Of a DNA stretch of 64,000 nt, positions 12,099-22,534 are shown piece by piece. How positions within the stretch are numbered: the stretch's first letter is position 1; every line of letters begins with the position of its first letter. The notes under the pieces are model-generated. The model was not told the DNA's origin and searched no databases. It worked only from the letters and a program-made list of their open reading frames with translations. The stretch is from Penicillus capitatus (taxonomy: Eukaryota; Chlorophyta), in NCBI GenBank assembly GCA_965649825.1, contig OZ287704.1:806001-870000 (forward strand), written 5' to 3'. The position numbers and the translations under genes are program-made.

Positions 12099-12923
12099 CT
12101 GAGTGCATCGACCGAATCACGTGGCTGCCCAATGTCACGGTCTCTGCTCTCCCTGTCGCCCAGCCATCCTCCCTGATGCGGCTGCCGCTGCCGGGGGTGG
12201 GTGGAGTGGATCGATGCAAGGAAGGCGTGATCCAAGAGTGCTTGTGGTCTTCTCCAATGTGAGCACGGTCTGCTTCGCCAGAAGCCTCTCTTTCTGCCTT
12301 TAGCAGCTGGTGGATCCATTTTCTGTTGGAGTCCAGTCACCGCATTTACTTTGTCCTTCTCTTGAATGTCTGCCAGTGTGTCCATTCACGATTCGGTCTG
12401 AAAGGTGAAGAGGCAGTTCTTCTTTCGCTGGGCACCTCCTGTGAATCCATCTCTTTCCTTCTGGCACTTCTTCCTCATCACAGCCTAATGACACTGTATC
12501 CTCGAGCACAAGAGCAGATGTGGCATTCTCTACCCGATGAGAAACGTGAGTGCAATGATCAATTTGTCAAGTGGTGCCTCTCTCTGCCATGGTCAAAGAA
12601 TACATCGCCAACTCGTTCTCTTCTGCCTTGTGTAAGGGTGCCTGTCACTCTTCTGATCCTCCCGTAGTCTTGTTCTGTGCTCTAAGGATGCGTCGGCAAC
12701 GTCTGCCGAGTCTTCGGATTGACTAGCCGCATTTTGGCTAATTCAGGCATCCGGCTTGTCCCCATTCCAGGACACACTCCTCTGACGAATCCATCGTGCT
12801 CTGGGGAATCTGATGCAGCACAGCCACACACATGCTTCTCCACAACTGTGATAGCTATCATCCAGGCTTGGTCTGCAACAGGTGGACTTTAACTGAGCAA
12901 ACTGGCTGCAGGAATTACCTCAA

Positions 12924-12946
12924 TCGTTCGTTCGTTCGTTCGTTCG
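12924..12946. repeat. (CGTT)n microsatellite
   Basis: About five and a half perfect tetranucleotide units (TCGTTCGTTCGT...) lie in non-coding sequence of the left-only segment. Confidence 0.85.
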
Positions 12947-13068
12947 AACCACACCTTCCGTGACTTCTGTACCAGCACGTCTTTCTCTGCCAGATCATAT
13001 GCATTTCATTCCTTGTCGAGTTCTTCATTTTTTAAGGGAGAAACTGCCTCTTTTTGAGGAAGCAATCA

Positions 13069-13870
13069 CTAAAGGGACGGCAGCAATTCGTTTGAGATCT
13101 TGATTGACCTCATCGAGTGTCCATGCCCTTCGTCCCTCCTCTTAAATTCCGCGTCGATTCTGTGAGATGCAGGCTCATCAAATGCATAGGCGACAGAGAG
13201 AGACATACCTGGAATGCACACAAGGAATCTTCGAGGAGGTCGGGGGCTGATCTTTCGATTTCGTGCAGCTTTCAGGCCACTGTCAGACTGACTAATTCGG
13301 AAAACAGTCGACTTGGCCATCAAACAAGGCTCCTTCATTCTGATGATCTTGCATCCAGGCTTGTTTGTGTATTTCTGCGAAACTCTTGAGTTTAGAGTTC
13401 CTATGCCTCGTAATCTGATCCAGATCGTCTGGTGAAGTGTTGGCAAAGAACGCATGCCAGTTTTCTCCCCGATGCATCCAGTCTCTTGGGATGATCAACG
13501 GTTTTTGCTTGTATCATCATCGTTGTCCGAGTGCATGAATCCAGGCGATACAGGATTGATCTCTCTTCAATCCAGGGTGGCTCTGGCAGTCGTTGTCTGT
13601 GATCTGAGTCTTCTTCTTTACGCCAGTCCAGACACCAGAGAAGACTCAATTCCATAGCATCGCGAGATCCAGGATTTTCGCTATCATCCAGCAATCATGT
13701 CTGCCGTCGTCGTGATCGATGCCTCTGTTGCTGAGTTCATCACTTCGTATGAGACGATAGATCAAAGCCTTGTAGAAAAGACTCGATCCAAAGTAGCTTC
13801 TCTCAATCGAGTAGTCTCCGTCGTGCATCCAGGCCACTGCTGTCACTTCCTTCGACACTGCCTCTTCAAA
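13069..13870 (-). CDS. Exons of an unrecognised gene, intact only in the left arm
   Basis: The exon at 13,870-13,740 reads AFEEAVSKEVTAVAWMHDGD, then YSIERSYFGSSLFYKALIYR, and continues beyond the edge of the arm-specific segment. Exon-like frames follow at about 13,690-13,500 and 13,498-13,290 (NWHAFFANTSPDDLDQITRH). In the right arm (51,765-51,890) the first exon is present but ends in a stop at the deletion joint. I do not recognise the family. It may be the 3' continuation of the gene at 14,194-14,930, since strand and spacing agree. Exon joins were not resolved. Confidence 0.35.
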
Positions 13871-14193
13871 TGCCTGTCAAATCAACTGTACAGGAAGGAT
13901 CATGAGGCATCTGCAGATTACCTTGATAAATGTGTTGATGAGTGCAGGATGCTATGGGCTGACATACGCATCGAAGGGTCCTTGGTCAGACGAACTCGAA
14001 TTGCAGAAACTGATACTCCAATTCTCATTTAGACTTTCCAGCTGATTCCCAGCTCATGTAAGCTTCGCAGTAGATTCAACTGAGCTCACGCAGGATGGAA
14101 ACTGTGGTGTGTTCTGCATGCTCTTCTCGACATGTCATCATTTCTCGGACAATGAAGTTTTCTACAGAACAGAACACCACTCAGCACGAAATG

Positions 14194-14930
14194 TTAAAAT
14201 GAGATGACCTCTTTGGGAACCTTAGATTCCATGACGAACGGGGAACATCGTGTAAGATAGATGTCCACAAGCTTTGCAGAATGGAATATGAAAGCGGATC
14301 TGTCGTGGCGAAACCAAACTGTGTTCTTCGATGGAGATCTCTTCAGTCTTGTCTCATTTCTGGAATGGTCACTGTACTTATGTCCCAGGCTGTGCCTCAT
14401 GAATCCTCTTCACGATGTCAGATGACGACAATGGATTGCCGATGACTTCTCTCTGGCAATCATCTCTTCGGTATGTATGAACATGGTTCAAAATCCCCTC
14501 ATATCTGATTTCAAATTTGAGCATAAGATGATCATAACGGGGACACTGTACCTTGATGTTCAACATGACGGCTGTCTGGTCGATTCTCATCATGTTCATC
14601 TGATGCTGCAAACTCTCCCTCCTTTTCGGAATGCCTTGGTAAGCGAATCAGGTTTGTCATGTCGGCATTCCAGAAAAACCAGTTCATTGATGCATCCACA
14701 ACAACCCTGCAAAGGCACCTTGTTAGCTTCTGATTTAGATATGGATTCCAGCATGTCATTTACCGTGCCATACAGCTGAATACTGCAATGCTCCCCAGTC
14801 ACTGTTGTAAAAACAGATCGATCACTCGTCCCAGGTCCTTCCAGCAAACTGAGCACTACCTCATACTTTGCATCAGAGAGACAGTCCAGGACATGATCCA
14901 CGACATAACACAGTTCCAGACACCTCGAGA
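14194..14930 (-). CDS. Unrecognised gene in the left arm, several exons
   Basis: Three adjoining frames look coding because they are nearly unchanged in the other arm (50,790-51,474). They contain DHVLDCLSDAKYEVVLSLLE with INELVFLECRHDKPDSLTKA; then QTAVMLNIKVQCPRYDHLML with SSSDIVKRIHE; then FIFHSAKLVDIYLTRCSPF with a stop. The differences seen between the arms are conservative or in-frame (one Cys codon more on the left). No domain is recognisable to me. An upstream piece near 15,040-14,930 differs by a small indel between arms, so the start is uncertain. Confidence 0.4.
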
Positions 14931-15127
14931 TCCACTACTGCAGAAACCAGTCCAGCTCAGGCAACAACAACAGACAATCTGTCTCCTCTTCCCAGACAAC
15001 GGAAAAAACACAGTCCAGCGCGACACCCGCCCCACCAGCACCAAACATCTTGAACTCCACTGCTCCAGAAAACCGTCTCCAAATCATCCAATCCACTTCC
15101 CAGTGGACATGAGCACAACCTCTCCGT

Positions 15128-15583
15128 TTACTTCTCCAGAAACCAGTCCATCCGAGAAGCCGCCTTCTCGCCAGAACCGAATACAGAACAATCCTTCACC
15201 GCAGAAAAACAGAAATGGCCACTCAAATGTACACCGCCGCACACAGTAAAGGCATATACCGTTGCCAAATAAACTTCCACGCCCAAAAAACATGTCCGAC
15301 CGCCATTATCACTAACATGTACAAAAATCAAAGTCGATCTCTCAGCCATGAGTGCCGCCAGCACAAGAGAACAGCCATGCAGCAGCTTAAAACAGCAAAA
15401 CCAAAACAGAACATATGCATCTGAGTCCGGCCCCTCGAACAATCCAGATAAGGGTAAACGTGCACACATGAAGAATGAGCAATGCAGTCCCATGCACGTT
15501 GGCAAAAACGAATGTTGAGGGACGCTCCAAAAGTCAAAAAACAGAAAACAGCAAAACAGCAGCCAAAAATCTTGACTCTGCAA
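15128..15583 (-). other. Cys/Phe-rich open frame shared by both arms
   Basis: A frame of about 150 codons, rich in Phe, Cys and Leu (for example WLLFCCFLFFDFW), is open here and in the mirror position up to 50,546. It follows a poly-A/poly-T tract at 15,585-15,630 and lies just downstream of the proline-rich gene on the same strand. The composition suggests translation of T-rich untranslated DNA rather than a soluble protein, and no family is apparent. I list it because it is open in both arms. Confidence 0.2.
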
Positions 15584-15646
15584 AAAAAACTTTTTCTTCT
15601 TTTTTTTTTTTGTTTTTTTTTCATCCCCACGACGAAGAAAAAAAAC

Positions 15647-16656
15647 CTAATAAAACATTGGGGAAGTGGACAGACCCTGGGGAGGCCAATCCCATCCTAC
15701 TAACTGCAAACACACGGAGTAAGTACAGAGAGAATAGAAATGCCAAGAAGCTTACGCATCGCAGCGTCTGGCAATACATCAGGGCATCGGTCTGGTTAGA
15801 GACCGATGCCCAGTCCATGCCGTCATCGCATTCAGGTCCATGGGACCCAAACGCGGATGACTGCGCTGCTGGAGAGGGCTCGGATGGCCACACTGGGTAG
15901 GGCGCCGGCGATGAGAACACGGAAGGCCGCGGTGGAAACAGCGGCGGCGCCTGATGCGCGGATGACTGCGGCTGCGAGACGGGCGGCGGCGGCTGTGCAA
16001 ATGGCGGTGTGGGAGTGGCCTAGGAAAGAATACTCGTCACTGTTAGAGCTCGCCAATAGACGGAAATCTCACCTCAGCGCCCCCGTTGTGGCATTGGGAC
16101 TGGCGTGATGCCAGTCCGGCATCTCTCCTCTGCCCGGAGAAGCGATGGGGGCGACTGCCGGATTGCTGCCCGGTTTGGCTGGCATGGTCGCCATGCCGGG
16201 AGCGGGATTCTTCCTCCCTCACCGCCATTTGGGCGGGTGTCTTGGCCCTGAGGGCCCTCTGCAGCGCCTCCCTCTGCGAAGGAGACATGTTTCTAAAGCC
16301 ATAGAACGTGTCTATGGCTTCCTGCATCCTGTCGTTAGGAAAACAGCACAGAAAGGTTAGCAGTCTCCACAGATGTGGCCGCAGCCTTGAGCAGCGACGC
16401 AGAAAAGACAGGAAAAGAGAAGCCGCGCCTCGAACGACATGTAACCCTAGTTCGGTTTCATGTGCATGCCGCCGTCAAGGCGGCCGACGACTGGCACAGA
16501 GCTCGCAGCAACGCGGAAACGCGACGCGCGGCTGAGAACGTCGTAGCGCGTTGCGTCGGCGACAGCAACGAAGAGTTTGGCTTACTTCTGCCAAGGATTG
16601 TTGTTGCCGCTGCCGTTGTCATTGCCATCGCCGGAGATGCTTGCGTGTTGAGCCAT
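15647..16656 (-). CDS. Proline-rich protein of unknown function, intact left-arm copy
   Basis: Four exons fit. Exon 1 begins MAQHASISGDGNDNG and ends before a GTAAGCC donor. Exon 2 (about 16,328-16,070) has MQEAIDTFYGFRNM, SPSQREALQRALRAKTPAQM and a polar tail. Exon 3 (about 16,022-15,752) is a Pro/Ser/Gln region containing APPLFPPRPSVFSSP, then a conserved-looking DDGMDWASVSNQTDALMYCQ. Exon 4 reads LVGWDWPPQGLSTSPMFY and stops. The product is about 230 residues, disordered apart from the exon-2 helix and the acidic/aromatic C-terminus. The right-arm copy is broken. A relative lies at 61,653-62,500. No function can be assigned. Confidence 0.6.
15783..15812. repeat. Perfect 12-bp stem hairpin inside a coding exon
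   Basis: GGGCATCGGTCT is followed by a six-base loop and its exact complement. It lies in the exon encoding WASVSNQTDALM of the proline-rich gene and is preserved, loop included, in the other arm at about 49,868-49,897. Confidence 0.85.
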
Positions 16657-17312
16657 CGTCGTGAAGTTCGTCGTCTGAAGGAAACGAGCGCCTGGAAACG
16701 AAAATGCGAACAAACTCAACCGCAGATCGGCTAGAAGCCGCGTCGGTTGCAGGCAAACGGTCAGGCGGTGGTGGCGTGGGGTTTCGGCCGTTGCATGGCG
16801 GATGCCCAGGCCAACAGGCCAGGGGAGCTGTGTGCAGAAGCGCCGTGATACGAAGCAGCCCTGCTGATCTTTTACACCTATGCAGACAAATGTCTATGGA
16901 CAATCTGTCGAGGTCCGCAGTCGAGCTGCGGGCATCTATCTCTCCGGTAAGTCCGTCTCTAGGAGTGGCCGTCGGAGCATGTGCCACAGCTCCGAAGAGA
17001 GACCGTCTACGAATCCGAACTGCGGTCGGCCCTGCCGTCGGACTTTCGGCGAAGACTGGGCAGCTGGCAGTCGTTTCTCTCTGCGATCGCGCCGCGTCCA
17101 CGCGTCGCTGACATGTCCGGAAGACCCAACGTCGGCGACACAGTCTAAAGCCGCGCGTTCCGTGGTCGACTGCCGCAGAGAAAGATTTCAGGGCCTACGG
17201 ATGACGCGACGTCACGCGCACAAAGCGTGGGCTTGCTCCGCTGCTCAACCCAAACGGCGACAGCGAACGGAGAGAACGGACATCATTGCGTTCGCCCGCG
17301 CCTTAACGTTCG
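16657..17312. other. Intergenic stretch between the proline-rich gene and GPAA1
   Basis: About 650 bp, repeated at 48,172-48,827. Open frames occur on both strands (for example 16,704-17,111 plus), but none shows a family signature and the arm differences alter them freely. It should contain the promoter of the proline-rich gene and the GPAA1 3' end. Confidence 0.45.
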
Positions 17313-19444
17313 TCAATGTCTCTTGAAGGCGACGAAGAGTGCCGTCAGCCAGAAAGGGAGGTAAGCGACGGCCCAGAAGACGAGGCCGCTCGTCGTCGAT
17401 CCGCCTGCGAGATCCCACAAATCGATCCGGTTATCTGCCAGCACCAGCGGGAAGAAGGCCAGACTAGGGGGAGAGAGGACCACAAGCAGACAGCAGACGA
17501 CGAGGAACTTCGAACCCGACGGCCTCGAGAGGAAGAGAGAGACAGTGAGAGAAAGCAGTCCGACCGCCTCGGCGCCGATGAAGGCCACACACCTGCGTCC
17601 AAACGCCGTCTGCGAAACCCGTCCCGAGAGGCGCCCACCAGTTGGTGCAGGTGACGGCGACGAGGGCGGCGACGGCAGAGCACATCGAGGCCGTCCAGAG
17701 CCACGGCACGAGAGAGGAAGCAGCCGGTCCCGCTCGACGCAGCCCGCGATACAGGTCGAAGGCCGCGGAAGCCGACAGACAGAGACTGAGGAACCGCGAG
17801 ACGACGACGGGGCTCGGACGACAGCCTTCGTGACTCGACGCGCCGCGTCCGGCGAGGCACTTCGCGACGGTCCGCGCCATGGACGCCGCGCTGATCCAGG
17901 CCACCAGGAGGAGGAAACCGACAGCGCACGCCGACATGCCAGCCCGTCCGTTCAGGTCGAGCGAGGCTCTCCTTCCGAAATCCACCGCCTGTCGCGGACG
18001 CTGGGTACACGGCGTCAGAGGAGTGGCATCTGCTGTCACCTTGACGAGGACGGAGAGGAGCAGCAGGACGGAGGGGAGAATGTAGACTTCGACCGGGACG
18101 AAACGATCCGTGCTGACCATCAGGTAGTAGTAGTAGGAGCGGTTGAGCCGCTCGACCAGATTGCTGCACGAGCGCACCGCCGACTCCGCCACCCGAGAGA
18201 GCGCGACGGCCGTCAGCTGCGGGTCTCCCCGCGCTCGCGCGAGGCGCGACGGAGCCCTGACGGCGACGGCGTCGATCGACCACTCGCGAAAGGGAGCGTG
18301 CGGACCCGCGCGGACGCCCGTCGCCTGCAGCAGCACGGAGCAGAGCATCGTCCGCCACGCCCCCGTCCCCTGGCGAAAGCTGTAAGGGATCTCCGCCAAT
18401 GACGCGACGGCGCCGCACCTCGTGGCTCGACGCCGTTCCGCGGCAGAGGGATGAGAAGGCGCCGGCGTCGAGGCGGCTCTTTGCGCCGAGGAGGTCCTCC
18501 GCGGCAGACTTGACGAGCCAGTACAGCTCCATCTTGGACAGCCGTCCCCCCGAGTTCACGAGCGAGTACTCCAGTTCGTCGGACTCGGCGTCCTCGGTCT
18601 CCATGACCACGGCCTGGCCGAGGAGACCCGCTCGGCGGAACGCACCGCGCCCCTCGGCGTCCTTCGGACAACCACATTCGCGGCAGGCCGGGAGGAGCCG
18701 ACCGCTTGCCTGGGAGTGGTATCGCGTCAGCCAGCGACGCATCGACTCTTCCTCGCCGCAGCGCGAGTCGGTGACCAGCCAGACGAAGTCCTTGGACAGC
18801 CACTTCGCCTGCGACAGGTGGCGCGTCAAGGCCACCCCGGCACTCAGCGCCACGCACAGAGCTTCGGGGCCGTCGCCGGGTCCTCCATGACCATACGTAG
18901 CCGTCAGACGGGCAGAGGTCACGCGTCTGCCTCACCTCGCGGCCTCCTCAGCGGAGTGACGAACACGATGCCTTCCTTGCCGTCCCCCCGGGCGGTGCGG
19001 ACGACCGCGTGCGCGTTCCGGCACTTGAGTTCCTCTCCACGGACGGACGCCGTGAAGCGCTGGATGGAAGCCGACGTCCCGAGCGCGCGAACCAGCAGGT
19101 CCTGCACTTCCAGTAATCCGGCGTCTCCGCCCGCCGTTCTCTGGACCGTCCCCGTGCACCTGTCGAGGAAGTCGTCCGCCGCCTGCCTGCAGGACGAGCA
19201 GTCCCTGCGCCGGGAGAGACTGTCATCCAAAGGCGGGCGATGCCGTCGCTCACTGTATCCGCGTGGCGGCGCTGCCGGCGAGGAGGGCTTTCTCGTCGAA
19301 GAAGACGGGCTTCGAGAAGAGCGGGAGCCCGAGGAAGAGGGCGTTCGCCCACAGGAACAGCGCCCAGGAGAGCCAGTGCGCGTGGGCGACCGTCAGACGC
19401 ACCAGACGGGACGCGAGTCTCTCGCGGCGGGACGGCGGAGCCAT
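17313..19444 (-). CDS. GPAA1: GPI transamidase component GAA1 (left-arm copy)
   Basis: GAA1/GPAA1 is the ER membrane subunit that presents the GPI lipid to the transamidase. The first exon encodes the typical start: basic residues, then AHAHWLSWALFLWANALFL and a KPVFFDEKALLAGSAATRI end. The next exon has DLLVRALGTSASIQ and EGIVFVTPLRRP. Then come LTRHLSQAKWLSKDFVWLVT, PFREWSIDAVAVRA and VRSCSNLVERLNRSYYYYL, all diagnostic, followed by several membrane helices and FWAVAYLPFWLTALFVAF before the stop. Five or six exons with introns of about 40-50 bp fit; one 42-bp intron precedes FRQGTGAWRTM and a 47-bp one precedes CVAFIGAEAV. The copy looks intact. It diverges from TSEN34 with 159 bp between the start codons. 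Confidence 0.9.
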
Positions 19445-19603
19445 GCGTGCAGAAAACAAGGGGTCGGTGTCTACCCGTGGCAGTGGAGTCCAACGGCGAA
19501 GCGGAATGGGTCGAACGCGGCTCGATGAGGGTCATCGACGTCCTTCCGCTCCATTCACCGGCTCCGCGTGCTGACCTTCGGCCACCGGCGACAGGCTCGG
19601 CGC

Positions 19604-20493
19604 ATGTCTGTCAACGTCAGCCTGCTGGACGGGAAGGGGTACGTCTACGAAGAGGAGGACGCTCGGCGGCTTCGCCTCGAGCGCAGGATCGTCGGCGCTC
19701 TGGTCGGCAGCCTGAAGAGTGAGCGATCGGAGCCTGTCCTCCTTCGTCTCCGAGTCCTATCGCAGACGTCAGGGGGGAGTCGACCGAGGCCGCATGCCTT
19801 CCGATGGTGCTGGGGCCCGAAGAGATCGCGCTGTGCCTGAAGAGGGGTGACGTCTCTTCACCCAGCCCGACGCTGCATTGGACGGCGTGTGCTGCACTCA
19901 GGGTGGATCGTCCTGACGAGGCCCCTCTGCATCGAAGATCGTGGAGACCGTCCGGCTTCTGAGGCCGCCTCGGACGCGATCGGTGGGAGGCCGCCCGAAT
20001 CCGTCGTGCTGCCGTCGAGACGCCGAGCGGAGCAGATCTCCGCCTGGCCGCAGCAGCCCCCGTTCCTCCATCTTCTGAGATGCGCCGTCTTCGAGGATCT
20101 CCACTCGAGGGGGTGAGTGCGCAAGGGCGGTGCATGCTCGTTCAGTGGACCGTGCACAGGTTCTTCCTGACCGGCGGGGCCAAGTTCGGAGGGGATTGGC
20201 TGGCTTACCCGGGCGACCCGCTGCTGTATCACGCGCAGTTCGTCGTCAGAGTGGTCCGGTCGACAGAGATCGCGCCGCCCCTCTTCTTCGTCTCCGCGTC
20301 GCGGGGAGCCCACGCCGCGCGCAAGCACCTGCTGGTGGCCTTCGGCGACCAAGTCCGGCTCGCGAGACGGCCTTCGTTCGCATCGAACCGCGGTCTGTTG
20401 CAGGAGAGGCCGGGAGGACAGATCGATATCCGCTACATCACCGTGGCGCCACACGACGGATTCGGACAGTCGGGTGGATCGAGCAACGGCTGA
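19604..20493 (+). CDS. TSEN34: tRNA-splicing endonuclease subunit SEN34 (left-arm copy)
   Basis: SEN34 is one of two catalytic subunits of the endonuclease that cuts introns out of pre-tRNA (it cleaves the 3' splice site). Exon 1 reads MSVNVSLLDGKGYVYEEEDA, then RRIVGALVGSLK, as in the SEN34 N-terminus. A 47-bp intron leads to CLPMVLGPEEIALCLKRG. The C-terminal nuclease domain has FFLTGGAKFGGDWLAYPGDP, then LLYHAQFVV, and AARKHLLVAFGD. The expected catalytic Tyr, His and Lys are thus all present (AYPGD, YHAQF, RKHLL). A further 46-bp intron separates the last exon (IDIRYITVAPHDG). The middle linker is much shorter than in mammals. The stop lies 1 bp from that of the converging FCF1. Confidence 0.9.
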
Positions 20494-20494
20494 T

Positions 20495-21331
20495 CTAGAA
20501 GCGGGGCGCGCCTCCCAGCGTCGCCTCGGGCAGCCTCTCGATGGTGTAGCGGCGCGCTATGATGTACATGATGGGCACTCCCGGAATCTGGAAGGGCACA
20601 CAGGGTTTGTCGCACGGGCGTCGGCGCGGGAGCGCTTGCCTTTCGTATGCGTCTCCGCAGATCCCGATCGCACGTGGCCACGATGTAGCACTTGTGTTGG
20701 GTGACTCTGTCGCAGATGCAGTCGTCCGCGTAGATCCCTCGGTGCGTGCAAGGCAGTCGACGGATGTCCGGATGCTGCAGCCACAGAAAGCCGGTCGAAC
20801 ACCGTCGCCCCGCGCACGCCGTGCAGGTCACCTTCGCGATCTTCAGCCCCACTCTGTACTTGGTTCCCAGCGTCTCCAGCTCGCCCATCACGCAGTCCGT
20901 TATGTACAGCTTGCACTCGGCGTACAGGCAGTCCCTGGCGCCTCGGAAGAGGTCGATCTGCCCTCGTCACTCGCAGGGATGTCCCGAGCGCATCCGACGG
21001 AGACCGACCTTGTTCTTGACGGAGAAGTGGATGAAGTTGGTGTCGACGATGACGTGGTAGGGAGGTCCCAGTTGCGTGTTGTACCGAAAGTACATCGCCG
21101 CCGACGGCTTGGCCCTGAACAGGCGGCCAGGGTGCGTGCAGCGACACGTCGACGGGGGAGCGGACTTACACTTGTCGCACGTTCTCGTCGCGCTCCTTCC
21201 GCTCTCCGCTGGACGTCTCCCTGCACGGCCCGGTCGGAGGCGTCGGTCGGGTGGCGGCCTCACTCGTCGCGGCGGGGCATCGCGATGCGCTTCGTCTCGG
21301 CGTACTTGAGTCTGAGCCTCTTCCTTCCCAT
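20495..21331 (-). CDS. FCF1: rRNA-processing PIN nuclease FCF1/UTP24 (left-arm copy)
   Basis: FCF1 is the PIN-domain nuclease of the small-subunit processome that cuts pre-rRNA at the 5' end of 18S and in ITS1. Six exons give a 192-residue protein (human 198). They show [85 protein letters not shown] and [20 protein letters not shown], near-universal FCF1 sequence including the acidic PIN residues (VDTN, DDC, DRD). Introns are 43-57 bp. The last has a GC rather than GT donor (AAAG|GCAAGC ... CAG). The right-arm copy has the same structure. Essential in yeast, so conservation of at least one copy is expected. Confidence 0.95.
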
Positions 21332-21659
21332 CTTCCTCGCGAACGACGGATCTTACAGTACAATGTCCAAATCTAAAAACCGGCGAGGAGTGCCCATCCA
21401 CCATCATCTGTACGTTTGGCCAACGGCCGCCCATGTATTGAGGACCCCCGGTATCCCGATTTATGACAGACAGCCAGCGAACAACTAAGAAACTGCATCG
21501 ATACTGCCTCGTCAGACACAGCCGAGTGTGTTGGCTCCTCGAGCCGTTCCACCTATTTTACAGTGCTAATATACAGTCAATCTGTCGATGCGATGATGCA
21601 GCAGAGCGACTAGACTACAAGTGATTGCGAGCGTGCGACTTCGACGTCTTCGATGGAGA

Positions 21660-22480
21660 TCACTGAAGACCAGCAGCCTTGGCGAACTCGACCCACTGCA
21701 CGCTGCCGCAGTAGCAGTTGGAGAATCGCAGAAGGAAAGTGGCGAGGGTGTTGAGCGCGGCAGACGGCAGGAAGGCATCCAGAAGGCGCTCCTCGAGTCC
21801 GTTGACCACCTGGTAGCGGAGATTGCTGGAGAGCGCCATGAACGCCCCGAAGCCCAAGCTGTTGTCCAGGACGGGCGCCAAGTGAACGTCGTCCTTCGGT
21901 CCGGGCTGACGCTCCACCTAGGCAGAGCGCGACAAGTCGGTGCGTGTCCCGCGGATGGGTCCTCGATTCCTACCGCCCACTTCGTGATGCTGTGGCCCAT
22001 GGCGCTCGTGACGAGGCCAACCACGAAGAACTGGCAACTGCGGTAGAGAACGGACGTCAGCCTCTGCGAAACGGAATACGCTCCGCCCTGCGCGGCACAT
22101 CGTCCACACATCTGCAGCGTCTGAGGGGGCCGACCTGCAAAGAATGCCCAGGAAGCTGTGCGATGCCTCTGGCGATGCGGTTGGATGGCAGCGGCCTGAA
22201 TGATCGTCTCGGAGAGAGAAGCCAGACAAGAGCACAGTCGGCGATCGCCTCTAGGGCCAAATCGGAGAGGAAAAACGGCAGTTCCTCCTGCAGAACAGAA
22301 CAGAGGTTTCTCATCCTTCGTCAGAGCGACAGGGATGCTGACCTTGAAGCACTTGTCTCCTCTGGCTTTCATTTCTGCAGCTGTCTTCGCAGACAATCCA
22401 AGTGCTAGTTCCACGAGGAGTTGCATCACGAATCTGGGATTTCCCATGACACGATCGCGCGGAGTAGCATGTTTCTCGAG
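21660..22480 (-). pseudogene. RETICULATA-related (DUF3411) gene, beheaded left-arm copy
   Basis: It matches exons 2 (3' half) to 5 of the gene at 42,536-43,821: FVMQLLVELALGLSAKTAAE, FFLSDLALEAIADCALVWLL, SQRLTSVLYRSCQFFVVGLV and FMALSSNLRYQVVNGLEERL. The remaining exons are almost identical to the right copy. Upstream of the ATGGG at 22,447 a 14-base stretch has been lost between two GCGCG copies, and homology ends near 22,480, so exon 1 with the transit peptide and the start of exon 2 are missing. A decayed exon 1 sits at 26,930-27,350 on the same strand. A short product from the internal ATG would lack plastid targeting. Confidence 0.85.
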
Positions 22481-22534
22481 CTCTTAGACAATCTGTAACT
22501 TTAGATTACGTTAAACGCGTCAATCATGTCTGCG

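Larger units (their letters stand above)
10005..13745. other. 3.74-kb segment present only in the left arm
   Basis: The right arm jumps from the equivalent of 10,004 to that of 13,746 at about 51,894. The joint falls in CTT, which is present at both left-arm edges (GGCTTGTTG and CACTTCGTA). At the inner edge a left-arm coding exon runs on past the joint, while in the right arm the same exon hits a stop within a few codons. That fits loss from the right arm better than insertion into the left. The segment holds exon-like pieces on the minus strand, two similar long introns and a short (CGTT)n run. Confidence 0.8.
5475..22480. repeat. Left arm of a giant inverted duplication
   Basis: Read in reverse complement, this segment matches 42,985-56,424 in order and strand across at least six genes. 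The outer limit is near 5,475 (homology to about 56,424 begins at a TGCTGTCTTATCTTTCC-like stretch). The inner limit is in the RETICULATA-related gene, where GCGCGATCGTGTCATGGG is shared. Hand comparison gives about 98-99% identity in sampled stretches of the inner 12 kb and roughly 87-93% in the outermost 4 kb, with some near-identical patches there too. The left arm is about 3.6 kb longer because the right arm lacks the counterpart of 10,005-13,745. Confidence 0.95.

Noticed and set aside
16704-17111. 135-codon plus-strand frame between the proline-rich gene and GPAA1
   Set aside because: No family signature, low-complexity composition, and amino-acid changes between arms without sign of constraint; treated as promoter DNA.
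17545-18402. Long plus-strand frame opposite GPAA1 (285 codons) and similar antisense frames in both arms
   Set aside because: Antisense shadow of a GC-rich coding region; Arg/Pro/Asp-rich, no domain, and explained by the GPAA1 codon pattern.
17345-18922. Open frame of about 525 codons on the minus strand, and its 526-codon mirror at 46,559-48,139
   Set aside because: Only the first part is in the GPAA1 frame. After a 42-bp intron the real protein continues in another frame, and the rest of this frame is Arg-rich nonsense kept open by high GC content.
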